A stretch of DNA of 64,000 bases. It comes from Diplonema papillatum (lineage: Eukaryota; Euglenozoa; Diplonemea; Diplonemida; Diplonemidae). Positions 1 to 9,183 of this stretch are shown one piece after another (the first letter of the stretch is position 1; each line of letters starts with the position of its first letter). The stretch lies in the NCBI GenBank assembly GCA_030068145.1, contig JAPJBO010000758.1, positions 47,052-111,051 of the forward strand, in the 5' to 3' direction. The translations under genes were made by a program, and so were the position numbers. The notes below the pieces were generated by a model that was given only the letters and a program-made list of their open reading frames with translations, was not told the origin of the DNA and made no database searches.

Positions 1-72
1 GCGGTGGTGGAAGTGTACAGCCGTCGTCGTGTCAACGACGGAGAAAGGGGAATGCTGGTGATTCGCAGCCTT

Positions 73-752
73 TGGCAGCAGATAGAAGGTGCTATATCCT
101 GAGAGGGCGTTCGGACCTGCTTTAGGTTGCACAACCCTCAAGTCGCGTCTACTATTCGCTGCAGTACTACTGGCAACAGATAGAAGGTGCTATATCCTGA
201 GAGGGCGTTCGGACCTGCTTTAGGTTGCACAACCCTCAAGTCGCGTCTACTATTCGCTGCAGTACTACTGGCAACAGATAGAAGGTGCTATATCCTGAGA
301 GGGCGTTCGGACCTGCTTTAGGTTGCACAACCCTCAAGTCGCGTCTACTATTCGCTGCAGTACTACTGGCAACAGATAGAAGGTGCTATATCCTGAGAGG
401 GCGTTCGGACCTGCTTTAGGTTGCACAACCCTCAAGTCGCGTCTACTATTCGCTGCAGTACTACTGGCAACAGATAGAAGGTGCTATATCCTGAGAGGGC
501 GTTCGGACCTGCTTTAGGTTGCACAACCCTCAAGTCGCGTCTACTATTCGCTGCAGTACTACTGGCAACAGATAGAAGGTGCTATATCCTGAGAGGGCGT
601 TCGGACCTGCTTTAGGTTGCACAACCCTCAAGTCGCGTCTACTATTCGCTGCAGTACTACTGGCAACAGATAGAAGGTGCTATATCCTGAGGGCTTTCGG
701 ACCTGCTTTAGGCTCAAGTCGAGTCAACTATTCGCTGCAGTACTACTATCAG
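73..752. repeat. 98-bp tandem minisatellite, about 7 copies
   Basis: The motif GATAGAAGGTGCTATATCCT recurs every 98 bases, at 81, 179, 277, 375, 473, 571 and 669. The first copies are nearly identical; the last is shortened and diverged. Short open frames crossing it are by-products of the repeat. Confidence 0.95.
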
Positions 753-806
753 CATACTTTCAAAGTAGGATTTCGTTCGTCCATGGCAATACAATTACCG
801 AAAGTT

Positions 807-850
807 GGGAAGGAAGGAAGGAAGGAAGGAAGGAAGGACGGAAGGAAGGA
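807..850. repeat. GGAA microsatellite
   Basis: An almost uninterrupted run of the tetranucleotide GGAA (AGGA phase), with one GGAC interruption near its end. Confidence 0.95.
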
Positions 851-902
851 ACACAGGTCCAGCCAGGGTGTGTCCGAGTCACGCCCGAAAAGCGGAAACG
901 TG

Positions 903-1365
903 CGTGAGTCTTTTTGGAGACATAAACGGGACTACGAACAGGCCGCGTTTTGAATGCCAACAGGTCATGCGAAAGCGTGGGCCCTAACGGGGCTCGCCGA
1001 GAGTCTCCCCGGTGTGAGGCTGTGCTTCATTTGCCGGGGAGAGGTCGACTGCCAGAGGGTCGCGGTACCCTTTGCTGTCGAGCGCCTGGCGCTGCTTGTG
1101 GAGCAGCTCGTGCCGCCTGCACCGCAGTTTGCTGACGGAAAGAGACGTGGCGTACACTGCACCGTGTGCGAGCACTTCGCAGACACAAACGGGACGACAA
1201 TCAGGCCGCGTAAAGGAGTCAGCAGACAGTTCTTTTGGCACCTTTGCCAGTCTAATCGTGCCTGTGCAAACCTGGCGGGTTTGCTGACAGAAAGAAGGCT
1301 GGTGCACGCTTCACCGTGAGTGAGTCTTTTTGGAGACACAAACGGGACTACGAACAGGCCGCGTT
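903..1365. repeat. Pair of about 50-bp direct repeats around the duplicated exon
   Basis: A block starting GTGAGTCTTTTTGGAGACA and ending in an ACAGGCCGCG-type sequence occurs at 903-950 and again at 1318-1365, with a weaker relative near 1180-1210. The copies flank the duplicated 3' exon at 965-1130, so they probably mark the duplicated segment. Confidence 0.7.
965..1130 (-). pseudogene. Duplicated, frameshifted copy of the last coiled-coil exon
   Basis: This segment repeats the 3' end of the exon at 1525-2151, from the HKQRQALDSKGYRDPLAV stretch to the stop codon. Relative to that copy it lacks five bases after the VDL codons. The frame therefore shifts from the SPRQMKHSLTP tail to SPANEAQPHTGETLGEPR and stops early. 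It also lacks the EEDES stretch before HKQRQ. It could be a dead tandem copy or an alternative terminal exon. No acceptor site was identified, so pseudogene is preferred. Confidence 0.65.
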
Positions 1366-1524
1366 TTGAATGCCAGCAGATGTAAATTTGTTGCATTAGT
1401 GTGTGTGGGCCTTTGAAGCGTGGATGATGCCTCTCGCGCTGCTCCCCTTGAGGTTCCTGGCTCATGCCAATTTGTTGCATTAGTGTGATTGTCAGACCCT
1501 GAGCAACGCACTATAACGAACAGA

Positions 1525-2151
1525 TCATCCGAAAGCGTGGGCCCTAACGGGGCTCGCCGAGAGTCTCCCCGGTGTGAGGCTGTGCTTCATTTGCCGGGGA
1601 GAGAACAGGTCGACTGCCAGAGGGTCGCGGTACCCTTTGCTGTCGAGCGCCTGGCGCTGCTTGTGGAGGAGCGACTCGTCCTCCTCCAGCTCGTGCCGCC
1701 GGCGGCGGAGGCGGATCTCCTTCTGCACGACAGGTTCCTCCTCGGCTTCGACCTGCCGCCGCTTGGCCCTCGCTTCGTCGCAGTCCGCTATCATCTGCTC
1801 CAGGACGGCTTCCTGCTCCGCCACCAGGACCTGGGTCGGGGCCCGGCAGGCCCGTCTGTCTTCTTCGGTCTCCTCGAGCTGTTTGACCAGGATCTGGACC
1901 TGCCGCTCGGCCGCGTTGCGCTCCGCGGCGATGTCCTGCAGCTCCCTCGTGCACTGCCGGTGGGCCTGGTCGCAGTCCTGCTCCCGCCGCGCCGCGTGGT
2001 CCAGCTTCTCTTCGACGCCGCGCAGATGCTGCTCGACGCTGCGCGTGTCGCGCACGCAGGTTTCGAAGACGGTCTTCGCCGCGTGGCACGACTGCTCCGA
2101 GATCTGCACCTCGTTCGCTGCCCGCACCGTCCGAGTCCGCTGGCGCTCCAC
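1525..2151 (-). CDS. Last exon of an EF-hand/coiled-coil protein gene
   Basis: This exon encodes about 208 residues of almost continuous heptad-like, charged sequence (VERQRTRTVRAANEVQ through RRRRHELEEDESLLHKQ) and then a short basic, serine/proline tail ending SASPVRAHAFG and a TGA stop. The upstream boundary is a good acceptor (CCTGGCAG before GTGGAG) at 2152-2154, and the exon starts in phase 0. The exon at 2649-2861 ends in phase 0 with AG|GT, so the two join in frame across a 497-bp intron. The content predicts a rod-like structural or scaffolding protein. I do not recognise the family. The terminal part is copied at 965-1130. Confidence 0.7.
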   Translation of the reverse strand: MERQRTRTVRAANEVQISEQSCHAAKTVFETCVRDTRSVEQHLRGVEEKLDHAARREQDCDQAHRQCTRELQDIAAERNAAERQVQILVKQLEETEEDRRACRAPTQVLVAEQEAVLEQMIADCDEARAKRRQVEAEEEPVVQKEIRLRRRRHELEEDESLLHKQRQALDSKGYRDPLAVDLFSPRQMKHSLTPGRLSASPVRAHAFG

Positions 2152-2229
2152 CTGCCAGGGTATGGTAGTGGTAAAAAAAGGTCCGGCGATATAGAGTCTC
2201 CGGATACAGGTTTTCGAGTGTTTTGAGGT

Positions 2230-2425
2230 TAGAAATCGGTGGCTATCCGGGTCTAAGAAGGTATTGAGGTTCAAAGAAATCGGTGGAGGTCTAAGAAGGT
2301 GTTGAGGTTCAAAGAAATCGGTGGCTAAAGGTCCCCGGCTGGCAGGTCTAAGAAGGTATTGAGGTTCAAAGAAATCGGTGGCTAAAGGTCCAGGTCTAAG
2401 AAGGTATTGAGGGTCAAAAGGTCCG
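2230..2425. repeat. Degenerate short tandem repeats in the intron
   Basis: GGTCTAAGAAGGTATTGAGG-type units recur four times with the companion GTTCAAAGAAATCGGTGG. Unit spacing varies from about 38 to 57 bases. It lies in the intron just 5' (minus strand) of the last coiled-coil exon. Confidence 0.75.
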
Positions 2426-2648
2426 GAGACGTTGAAAGGAAACGGAGTTTAGAGTCTTCGGTTGACGAACGGTGGAAAAGGTTCCGGCACTACAGAGTCA
2501 CCGGTTGACCAGTTTAAATAGAGCAGGGGATTAGCTTCTATACCCACATTTCGACTGTCAGTCCAAATTTGGAAAAGCTGGCGGGGAAAAAGAAGAAACA
2601 AAATGGCGCTTCAGCCGGGGGACTGCAGCGGGGGGGGACGGGGCAGAC

Positions 2649-2861
2649 CTCTTGCTGCTGTTCTGCCAGCTGGGCCTGGAGTTCGTTCACGCGATCAACA
2701 GCGGCTTGCTCCTTGGCTTCCTGCGTCTTGTAGTGCTTCGCCGCGGCGTCCCTTCGAGCTTCGACTGCTTGCAGGTCACCTTGCGCTTGCTTCAGGTTAT
2801 GCCTGCTACGGTTGAGCAGCGCGTCTGAGGCGTGCGCGTCACTGTTTACGCTCTGGGCTTG
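2649..2861 (-). CDS. Internal coiled-coil exon of the EF-hand/coiled-coil gene
   Basis: A 213-base, 71-codon exon in phase 0-0. It has an acceptor CAAACAACAG at its 5' side and an AG|GTCTGC donor at its 3' side. It encodes QAQSVNSDAHASDALLNR followed by alternating charged and hydrophobic residues and ends NELQAQLAEQQQE, a typical coiled coil. A (CA)n tract on the minus strand occupies the place of the polypyrimidine tract. Its ends match in phase the exons at 18306-18512 and 1525-2151. Linking it to the upstream exon requires a 15.4-kb intron, so membership in the same gene is inferred. Confidence 0.65.
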
Positions 2862-2874
2862 CTGTTGTTTGCGG

Positions 2875-2900
2875 GTGTGTGTGTGTGTGTGTGTGTGTGT
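2875..2900. repeat. (GT)n microsatellite
   Basis: Thirteen GT units next to the coiled-coil exon acceptor and about 70 bases from the Penelope-like element. Similar tracts occur at 39192-39213, 40290-40326 and 43175-43217. Confidence 0.95.
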
Positions 2901-2970
2901 TATGACTATTGCCAGTGGTAAGAATGAAACAGTAGTCATTCTTACGAGTGAATGAGTCCCCTTTTGTGGG

Positions 2971-3157
2971 AAGAAATGCGTAGTTTTGTTTTATTCTTTT
3001 ACTTGTTTGTTGTCGACAACATATTGTGGTTGAGGTGTCATTCAGATGAAGATCTAAAGCCGCCCACGTCAAATTTTGTTAAGCAGCGGCTGCCAAAACT
3101 TGCCGTGACACCTAGTTGATGCAAGGTAAAGGAGAAAGTTGGAAGTAATTGGGAAGT
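2971..3157 (-). repeat. Downstream pseudo-LTR of the Penelope-like element
   Basis: This 187-bp direct repeat matches 8831-9017. In the element's sense (minus) direction it ends at the complement of AAGAAATGCGTAGTTTTG. That boundary is shared by every truncated copy in the window and so is the 3' terminus. An AATAAA-type signal lies about 20 bases from that end. Confidence 0.9.
3034..3113 (-). ncRNA. Pseudoknot-capable structured RNA element in the pseudo-LTR
   Basis: On the minus strand an outer stem GGTGTCA/TGACACC encloses CGG and then a 9-bp hairpin CAAGTTTTG/CAAAATTTG with one A-C mismatch. The 15-nt loop is GCAGCCGCTGCTTAA. ACGTGG follows, then GCGGCT, which can pair with AGCCGC in the loop to form a pseudoknot. 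An identical copy is at 8894-8973. Diverged versions at 40421-40506 and 61577-61662 keep the layout with different stem sequences. The CTGANGA...GAAA core of a hammerhead ribozyme, known in other Penelope-like elements, is absent. Function is unknown: a ribozyme or a reverse-transcriptase recognition site are possible. Confidence 0.6.
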
Positions 3158-3216
3158 TGATATTTTGTTGGGACCCTCGTAGCTCGCTGGGTCAGGCGCG
3201 CCAGGTAAGTGCTGGG

Positions 3217-6200
3217 TTAGTTCCTGCCTGGGCTCGGACTGTGAAGTCCTCTTGGGTTTCCGTCGCAAGTTCTCTCGTGTATGCTTACACCGAACCAGTT
3301 TGCGAATGGGTTTCCGGACCTTGTTGTCGCTATACCACAGAAGCGACACTTCGGCACGGTGGCTTGTGGGTCAGGAAGTTGTGTTTCTGGGATGTTCGCG
3401 GGAGGGCTTGCCTGCGAATCTTGCGTTTGTGACGGCGTCTGTCGTGGCAGCTCTGGTGTAACAGGTCGAGCTGGTGGCTGTTCCCTTGAGTCCAGTCGAA
3501 CGGAAGGCTGTTCTGGTGACTCTGGTTGAGCGGCCAGATGTTCTGGTTGTTCTTCTGATGGTTGGGGGACAACACGCGGGCACGCCTGTTCCTCTGTACT
3601 TGTCGCTGAAGCAGAAGAGTTGCGGGGAGGGTCTGCGTTTGGGTTGTGGAATCTTGCGAACAGGCTTTCGGAGTACGGTCCCTGTATTGGGATGTAATGC
3701 ACTTGAGCGATATAACCTAGCATTACGGGGGTCCCTGACTCACCTACTGTCTGCGTGTGAAACCTGTTTCTCTCGTCAATGGAAAACAGGTGTATTTTCA
3801 CGTTTTTGAGCTTTGTGTAGGCCACGAGTGAAAGGTAGTCGCCCCAGGTGTAGTTCTCGCGGAGTTTTGCAATGTACTGGGAGAGGTCAAGGTCGGGTAG
3901 GAAGATCCTCAAGTCACTCTTGTGCGATTCCCAGTAGTCTGCTAGCTCGTTGCGGAGGGCCATCTGGTCTCCCTGTTTGTAAGACAAGCTCAGGAACAGG
4001 CAGTTTCCATTTCCAGCTACGGAACGCGGCTGCAATCCTATTGTCCTCAGTCTGGACATGAGTCTCAGCTCTCGTTTGAGAAGCCTGTCACGTGAGTTGA
4101 GGTTGTCACTGTCTTTAGGGGGTTTCGGTGGTTCGGCATTGGGGAAGAAGGTTGGAATGTGGGTTTCTTTAGAGAGTGAGGATACCACTTCGCTTACTTT
4201 CTTTGTTCTCCGACGCCCTACTCTTTTTTGTTCTTCTACGATTGGGAAGCCTGCGTAGTAAGATACAACGCAATTTTGAAACCATTGCTTGAGAGAACGT
4301 TGCGATGCGCCAAGGTTTGGCAGACGTTCTTGCACGCCGTGATGGAAAACGGCTTTCAGCTTCTGAATCCGATGGCCTCTGTTTAGCAACAGATACAGCA
4401 CTAGCTGGATTTCTCTCAGCGCGTCGTGCCAGTTGTTGCACAAATTGAGGCAGCGGATGAGCAGATTCTTAAGGATCGCAGACCCTTGGTGGTCCGGGAT
4501 CGTGGACCACTGGTGAACAAAACGTACTGGTTTGAAGTGCCAGTTTCTTGCTTTGTCATTGACCGAGAGTCTGACGAAACTGTGATGGTCGTCAGTGGAC
4601 TGCTCCAGCCTGATCCGTATTCCTAGATACTCGACGTCTCCTTCTTTTAAAGTCGTTTCTTTGTACGTCATCTTGTAGAATGACGAGGGCGGTGGTTCTA
4701 CTCCCCAAGTGAGGAAGTCGTCCATGTACCGCTTGGAGTCCCGGTGTGCTTTCGCTTTTGCTTCGTCTTGTTTCATGAGTTCGTCCACGTACCGGGACTC
4801 CACATCGTAGCAGTACAAGTTTGCAAGATCAGGCGAGGCGTTGGCACCGAGTGGCAGTCCAAAGATTTGTCTCATGCACACTCCGCCTTGTTCAACGAAG
4901 CAGTTGTCAACGCAGAGAGCGATGAGGGCTTCGATGTCTTGTAATGTGTACGACTTCTCCTTTGAGGTGCCGCCGAAAAGCTTGAACTCGTTGGTCTTCG
5001 CGAAATCGAAAGCCTCCTTCACTGCATTTGAAACACCTTTTTTAAGGTCTTCTTGCGGCAGTTCATTGAACATTGTTTTGAAGTCAAATGTTCTGGGGAG
5101 CTTTCTTCGGAGGAACCTGTAACGCTGTTTGATTTCGGCAGCAACTTCATCCGCGCTCTCGATAATCCAATATCTGGATATTCCTTTTTCGGCCTTAAGG
5201 ATATCGTCCTTAGCTTTGAGGTGTTGCATGACGACTTTCAGGAGCTTTGACAGTAAAGTATTGGCTTCTGTGGTTGCTGCTTTTGGCTTTCCTTTTGCTG
5301 GTTTCGGTTGAGGAGGAGGGGGGGGTGGCGCTGGAAGGGGTTCGTCATCGAAGTCGAGGCCGTTAAGTTCTCTCTCTTGAGGAGGAGGGTTGCGGGATGA
5401 TACGCCAGCTATCCAGCGCATGCCTTTCTTCTCCTTATGCAGTTTCGGGAGGCCGTATAGGTAAGGCAACTTACCTGTGGAGCTAAAACCCAGCGACACA
5501 TTCCTTGCAGCCAAGGTTGCTCGAAGATCGTCGACGTCCTGGACGCTTGCGTAGCAGCTTGAGCGGAGTTGGTTTTGCAGCATGCGATGATAGTGCTTTT
5601 TGCAAATGATACCAACGTCGTGCCTACTTTTGTCTACTTTTGTCAGGACGAAGTGTGTTTTCAGTGTTTTAAGTGCATCAAGCGCTTTCTTCGAGAGGGT
5701 GTCAGGGGTGAGATGTGGGTGTTTGACAAACCTCGCTTTCATTTCTGCAACGATGACTTCTGTTAATTTCTCTTGTTCTGGGGGGGAAACGGCTTTGAAC
5801 GTAGAGGTCACGTAACTAGACACATCGTTTTCCATGTTTTCAAAGACGTGGTCAACATGAGAAGGAAGTCTGTATTTTAGGCCCATGTCAAAAAGGTGAA
5901 GAAGCTCTTCGTCCATTTTTATGTCGTGGGCTGTGCACATGACGTGACCTTCGTGAGTTACGTCGGTTGAGTTTTCCTTGAGAAACTGTGAGCAAGGACA
6001 AGGTTTTGCTAGGTCGTGAAAGTCTCCTTGGGCCGTATTGAGACTCTCTTCGGTCACGTTAAGCAAGAAGCTAGACGTGGGCGGACCTAATTTGTTGCAA
6101 ATCCGTGTTATGCTAAGCAGTTCGGGCGCAGGGCAAGCGTCGATAACTTTTTGGCTGCGAAGAACTTGGCCAAGCTGGATAGCGTCTATCGTTTTGTGCG

Positions 6201-7812
6201 AAAAACTCAGCTTTAGCCACTTCACCGAGTAATCTCTCTTTCTTTGTAACTTCTTTAGGGAAAAGGGTGTCAGCCTTGCAATAAGTTTGCTTTCGAGCAG
6301 TTCTACTTTTTTTGTGAAGTATTCACCAACTAAGAAGCGCCGCATGAAGGACAGGACCCGCGTGACTCGGCGTAGCTGCCAGTTGTCAAGGTCGTATTCT
6401 GCGAGTGCGGTTTCATCTAGTTGGAACAGGATGTTGAGGTGACGCTTTATGCCTTTCCAGCGTCCTTCCTCGATAAGGAGGGGGGTTGTGCCTCGCAATT
6501 CCCTGATTTGTTCTGTCGTCTCGCGACGGCTGGCACGTTTCTGGGAAGAGGCTGCGGCTCTTTCTTTTTTGGGGGGGCGTTTCTTGTTTTTCCTCTTCCG
6601 CTTTCCTACGGCTGTTGAGTACAAACCTTTCTGATTGAGAGGTGGATTCAACGTGTTGATGTAGTGGTATTCGCGAGGGAGAGCCTGCCTGTAAAAGAGG
6701 AACTTGTTTCTCTTTTTCGAGTTTGCCGCTTCTGGGGTGAAGGCTATCTTTTCGAGGACAACCGCTAGAAGCGGTGACTGTCTTCGGATAAGAAATTCCT
6801 CTACCTTTGTGGGCTGTTGTTGTCTCTTCTGTTTGCTGCGTGCGCTTGAGAAGTGGGCCGATATCCTTGTGAAGGCCTTACCACTTGTTTGGCCTACGTA
6901 GAGCAGGTTGCCAGCTTCGTTGGCGAGACCATAGATGACTCCTTCCTGCTCTAGGTCGCTAGTAACATGGGGGACTTTGCACTTGTACTTCTCCCGTACC
7001 GACGGGAGAACTTTGCTGCATGCATCCAAAAAAACAGGCTTGTTGAAACGACCTTCGGCATGGTATGACTTTGTGTCGAGGTGTCGGAACGCCGCCTTGC
7101 TTTTGAGGACTTCGTACCTGTTAAACGAGACAAGAAACGGGTCTGTTTTCACTTCATGGCGGCCGTGCGGAACTCTGGTGGTTGTAGCGCGGGCTGGCCC
7201 TTGTTTCGCTTCTCTTTTCTTTGCGTCGCGAGGTTTTTCCTTTTTAGAAACTTCTTCCAGCAGGACAATTCTAGTGACTGCTAGAGGCGGCTTTAAGCCG
7301 CGACGTAGGACAGTTTCCATTTTCCTGAAAGGGACGTAGACCCCTGGTTTTCTGCTGTAGTGTACGGTGAGCCTATTTCCTTCTTTTGTAGCAGATGAGA
7401 TCAAAAACCTTTTGGATGCGAGCAGGCTTGCTTGCGAAAGGAGTTTGATTGTTAAGCCAGTCAAATTTACAGAGCTTTTATGTGCTGAGGGGGGCCGGCG
7501 TACGTCTTGCGTTGCTCGTGGGTGTGCCTTGAACATACGCGTTTTGGGCAGGTTGGAGTGCAGGCTGGCTTCATAGTTATTCGAATGAGAATGAAAGTTC
7601 GTTTGGCTATCTTTGTTTTTGGTTGCTTTACCTTTTTTGCCTTTGGAGCCTTTACCATGGGACTTGTTGAAGCTTATGCCTGTTCCTTTCTCGTGTGATC
7701 TCCCTTTTGATCCTTTTGCGGAAAAAGATTTCCCTGCTGTTCCTTTCTTGCCTGTTGTTTGTGTTCCCTTGGTATCTGGGATACCATATTTTCCTTCGTT
7801 ATGTGGCCTCAT
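3217..7812 (-). CDS. Penelope-like polyprotein: GIY-YIG, RT, OTU protease, zinc finger
   Basis: A 1,531-residue ORF. Residues 1-115 are basic and rich in Lys/Gly. Residues 290-395 form a GIY-YIG nuclease (GVIY, LLYVGQTSG, Arg316, His320 and the EYHYINTLNPPLN end). Residues 720-1070 are the reverse transcriptase, with YLYGLPKLHKE, motif A FDFKTMF, GLPLGANASPDLAN and the YMDD box at about 1029-1032. A proline-rich insert occupies about 807-850. Residues 1254-1386 match the OTU cysteine protease fold: GNGNCLF with Cys1271, YTWGDYLSL, and His1372 in VHYIPI. A C-x2-C-x19-H-x3-C finger lies at 1489-1516. N-terminal GIY-YIG is known for one Penelope-like clade; OTU is the unusual addition. The ORF is about 1.5-fold longer than usual, and no stop interrupts it. 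Confidence 0.92.
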   Translation of the reverse strand: MRPHNEGKYGIPDTKGTQTTGKKGTAGKSFSAKGSKGRSHEKGTGISFNKSHGKGSKGKKGKATKNKDSQTNFHSHSNNYEASLHSNLPKTRMFKAHPRATQDVRRPPSAHKSSVNLTGLTIKLLSQASLLASKRFLISSATKEGNRLTVHYSRKPGVYVPFRKMETVLRRGLKPPLAVTRIVLLEEVSKKEKPRDAKKREAKQGPARATTTRVPHGRHEVKTDPFLVSFNRYEVLKSKAAFRHLDTKSYHAEGRFNKPVFLDACSKVLPSVREKYKCKVPHVTSDLEQEGVIYGLANEAGNLLYVGQTSGKAFTRISAHFSSARSKQKRQQQPTKVEEFLIRRQSPLLAVVLEKIAFTPEAANSKKRNKFLFYRQALPREYHYINTLNPPLNQKGLYSTAVGKRKRKNKKRPPKKERAAASSQKRASRRETTEQIRELRGTTPLLIEEGRWKGIKRHLNILFQLDETALAEYDLDNWQLRRVTRVLSFMRRFLVGEYFTKKVELLESKLIARLTPFSLKKLQRKRDYSVKWLKLSFSHKTIDAIQLGQVLRSQKVIDACPAPELLSITRICNKLGPPTSSFLLNVTEESLNTAQGDFHDLAKPCPCSQFLKENSTDVTHEGHVMCTAHDIKMDEELLHLFDMGLKYRLPSHVDHVFENMENDVSSYVTSTFKAVSPPEQEKLTEVIVAEMKARFVKHPHLTPDTLSKKALDALKTLKTHFVLTKVDKSRHDVGIICKKHYHRMLQNQLRSSCYASVQDVDDLRATLAARNVSLGFSSTGKLPYLYGLPKLHKEKKGMRWIAGVSSRNPPPQERELNGLDFDDEPLPAPPPPPPQPKPAKGKPKAATTEANTLLSKLLKVVMQHLKAKDDILKAEKGISRYWIIESADEVAAEIKQRYRFLRRKLPRTFDFKTMFNELPQEDLKKGVSNAVKEAFDFAKTNEFKLFGGTSKEKSYTLQDIEALIALCVDNCFVEQGGVCMRQIFGLPLGANASPDLANLYCYDVESRYVDELMKQDEAKAKAHRDSKRYMDDFLTWGVEPPPSSFYKMTYKETTLKEGDVEYLGIRIRLEQSTDDHHSFVRLSVNDKARNWHFKPVRFVHQWSTIPDHQGSAILKNLLIRCLNLCNNWHDALREIQLVLYLLLNRGHRIQKLKAVFHHGVQERLPNLGASQRSLKQWFQNCVVSYYAGFPIVEEQKRVGRRRTKKVSEVVSSLSKETHIPTFFPNAEPPKPPKDSDNLNSRDRLLKRELRLMSRLRTIGLQPRSVAGNGNCLFLSLSYKQGDQMALRNELADYWESHKSDLRIFLPDLDLSQYIAKLRENYTWGDYLSLVAYTKLKNVKIHLFSIDERNRFHTQTVGESGTPVMLGYIAQVHYIPIQGPYSESLFARFHNPNADPPRNSSASATSTEEQACPRVVPQPSEEQPEHLAAQPESPEQPSVRLDSREQPPARPVTPELPRQTPSQTQDSQASPPANIPETQLPDPQATVPKCRFCGIATTRSGNPFANWFGVSIHERTCDGNPRGLHSPSPGRN

Positions 7813-8830
7813 TTGGGATGGGCTGTCCGCTGCAAAAGTTTTTTTAGCAGGTTATGATTTTTATGACTGAGGCCAAGGGGTGCTACCCCCTTGTTGCTTG
7901 GGAAACCTAGCCCAAGCACCCGTCAAACACCGATGAGTGTCCTTTTGGTTTAAGGAGTGCGACCACTCATCACTAGGGGTAAAGACCCCTCACTCCATCA
8001 TTCAACGGCCAGTCGCCCAGGGAGTTTAGGTGTCGTCGACCCCGGTTATCACGCCGTAACTCCGTTGAACTGCTGTTTTAGTTGCCCATGTGGCTTTCGG
8101 CCAGGCCCTGGATACAGCTTCCCAGGTCTACGTTTCGCTACGTTTTTTTGCTTCGACGTCGAGAGTACGAGCGGATGACGTTTTGATTGCTCTGACGTTT
8201 CACGACAGGCGATGAGGACAGCATAGCTATTTTGATGACGTAACGTACTTATTGCTTGATCGGATACGGTGATACGGTCTTTTGTGTCGGGGACAGGCGA
8301 TAAACAGAAGGGTGGTGGAACGTGAGGTTTCGATTTTTCGCAGTTTGAGAGGAGGTTCCGAGTGCCAAGTATGTTGACTTCCAGAAGTCGCCGTCCATTC
8401 CTCTAGGCTCCTTCTCCTTCAGGGCAACCGGCAAAGAGCTCCTGAAGAGCATACAACCTCTGTGACCATGGAGTTTGCGGAGCTGAGTGCAGGTAAGGGC
8501 TGGGTTTTCTTGCTACATACATATTCCACGAGGTGGATTGACGTAATGTAGCATGTTCTGGATGGTCCAACTAATTCGTGGGTTGGGTGGTTCGGCTTTA
8601 CGTTGCAACTATCTTTCGATTGTGTGGAGAGGTCTTCTTTCAGAGAAGATATTTCGATTTGCTGTCAGTTCTCTCACTTCCGCTCGGGGAGATGAGGCAC
8701 GCGGACAGAACTTTCTGTTCCGCTGCGTGGCTTTTTGGGACAAATGATAGCAGTTCCGAAGAGGTGCATCAGTGTTTAGCCAGATCCTCCACTGGTAGCT
8801 CTAGAGAGACCCATGTGGTAGATCGGTAGA
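7813..8830 (-). other. 5' region of the Penelope-like element
   Basis: No ORF is credible here. The part at 7870-8000 has several short inverted repeats (for example GGGGT/ACCCC and CCACTCAT/ATGAGTG), suggesting a structured leader. The last 45 bases before the pseudo-LTR (8786-8825, TCCTCCACTGGTAGCTCTA and following) recur at 62367-62408 beside another pseudo-LTR, which marks them as element sequence. Confidence 0.6.
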
Positions 8831-9017
8831 AAGAAATGCGTAGTTTTGTTTTATTCTTTTACTTGTTTGTTGTCGACAACATATTGTGGTTGAGGTGTCA
8901 TTCAGATGAAGATCTAAAGCCGCCCACGTCAAATTTTGTTAAGCAGCGGCTGCCAAAACTTGCCGTGACACCTAGTTGATGCAAGGTAAAGGAGAAAGTT
9001 GGAAGTAATTGGGAAGT
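8831..9017 (-). repeat. Upstream pseudo-LTR of the Penelope-like element
   Basis: Identical direct repeat of 2971-3157, containing the same structured RNA element at 8894-8973. Beyond it the unit AATTGGGAAG is repeated once more before unrelated sequence starts. Confidence 0.9.
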
Positions 9018-9183
9018 AAAAGTACTAATTGGGAAGAAAAAGTACGCATTGTAAGGGATTCCTTCACAAAATGCAGTAGTCACTAGTAAGAAACAGTAAA
9101 AATCACTAAAATCACTTTAGTAAGAATGACTACTGCGGTAGTCTTTCTTACTACTTCAGCAGTAAGCACTCTTCAGTAGTAAT

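Larger units (their letters stand above)
2971..9017 (-). mobile_element. Complete Penelope-like retroelement with terminal direct repeats
   Basis: A 6,047-bp element, sense strand minus, bounded by two direct repeats of 187 bp (2971-3157 and 8831-9017) that I read as identical base for base. Between them lies one uninterrupted 1,531-codon ORF (3217-7812), a 3' leader of about 60 bases and a 5' region of about 1 kb. Direct pseudo-LTRs are a known feature of Penelope-like elements. Identical repeats and an open ORF indicate recent insertion. It sits in the proposed long intron of the coiled-coil gene, in the same orientation. Diverged or truncated relatives occur at 19472, 20588, 26985, 37967, 48473, 50019, 61467 and 62409. 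Confidence 0.9.

Noticed and set aside
1489-2226. Plus-strand 245-codon ORF opposite the coiled-coil exon
   Set aside because: It is the antisense shadow of a GC-rich coding exon; the minus-strand frame has splice sites and coiled-coil periodicity.
8578-8829. Plus-strand exon encoding SSTGSSRETHVVDR, shared with 62367-62420
   Set aside because: Both occurrences lie directly beside a Penelope-like terminal repeat at the same distance, so they are element leader sequence rather than a conserved exon.
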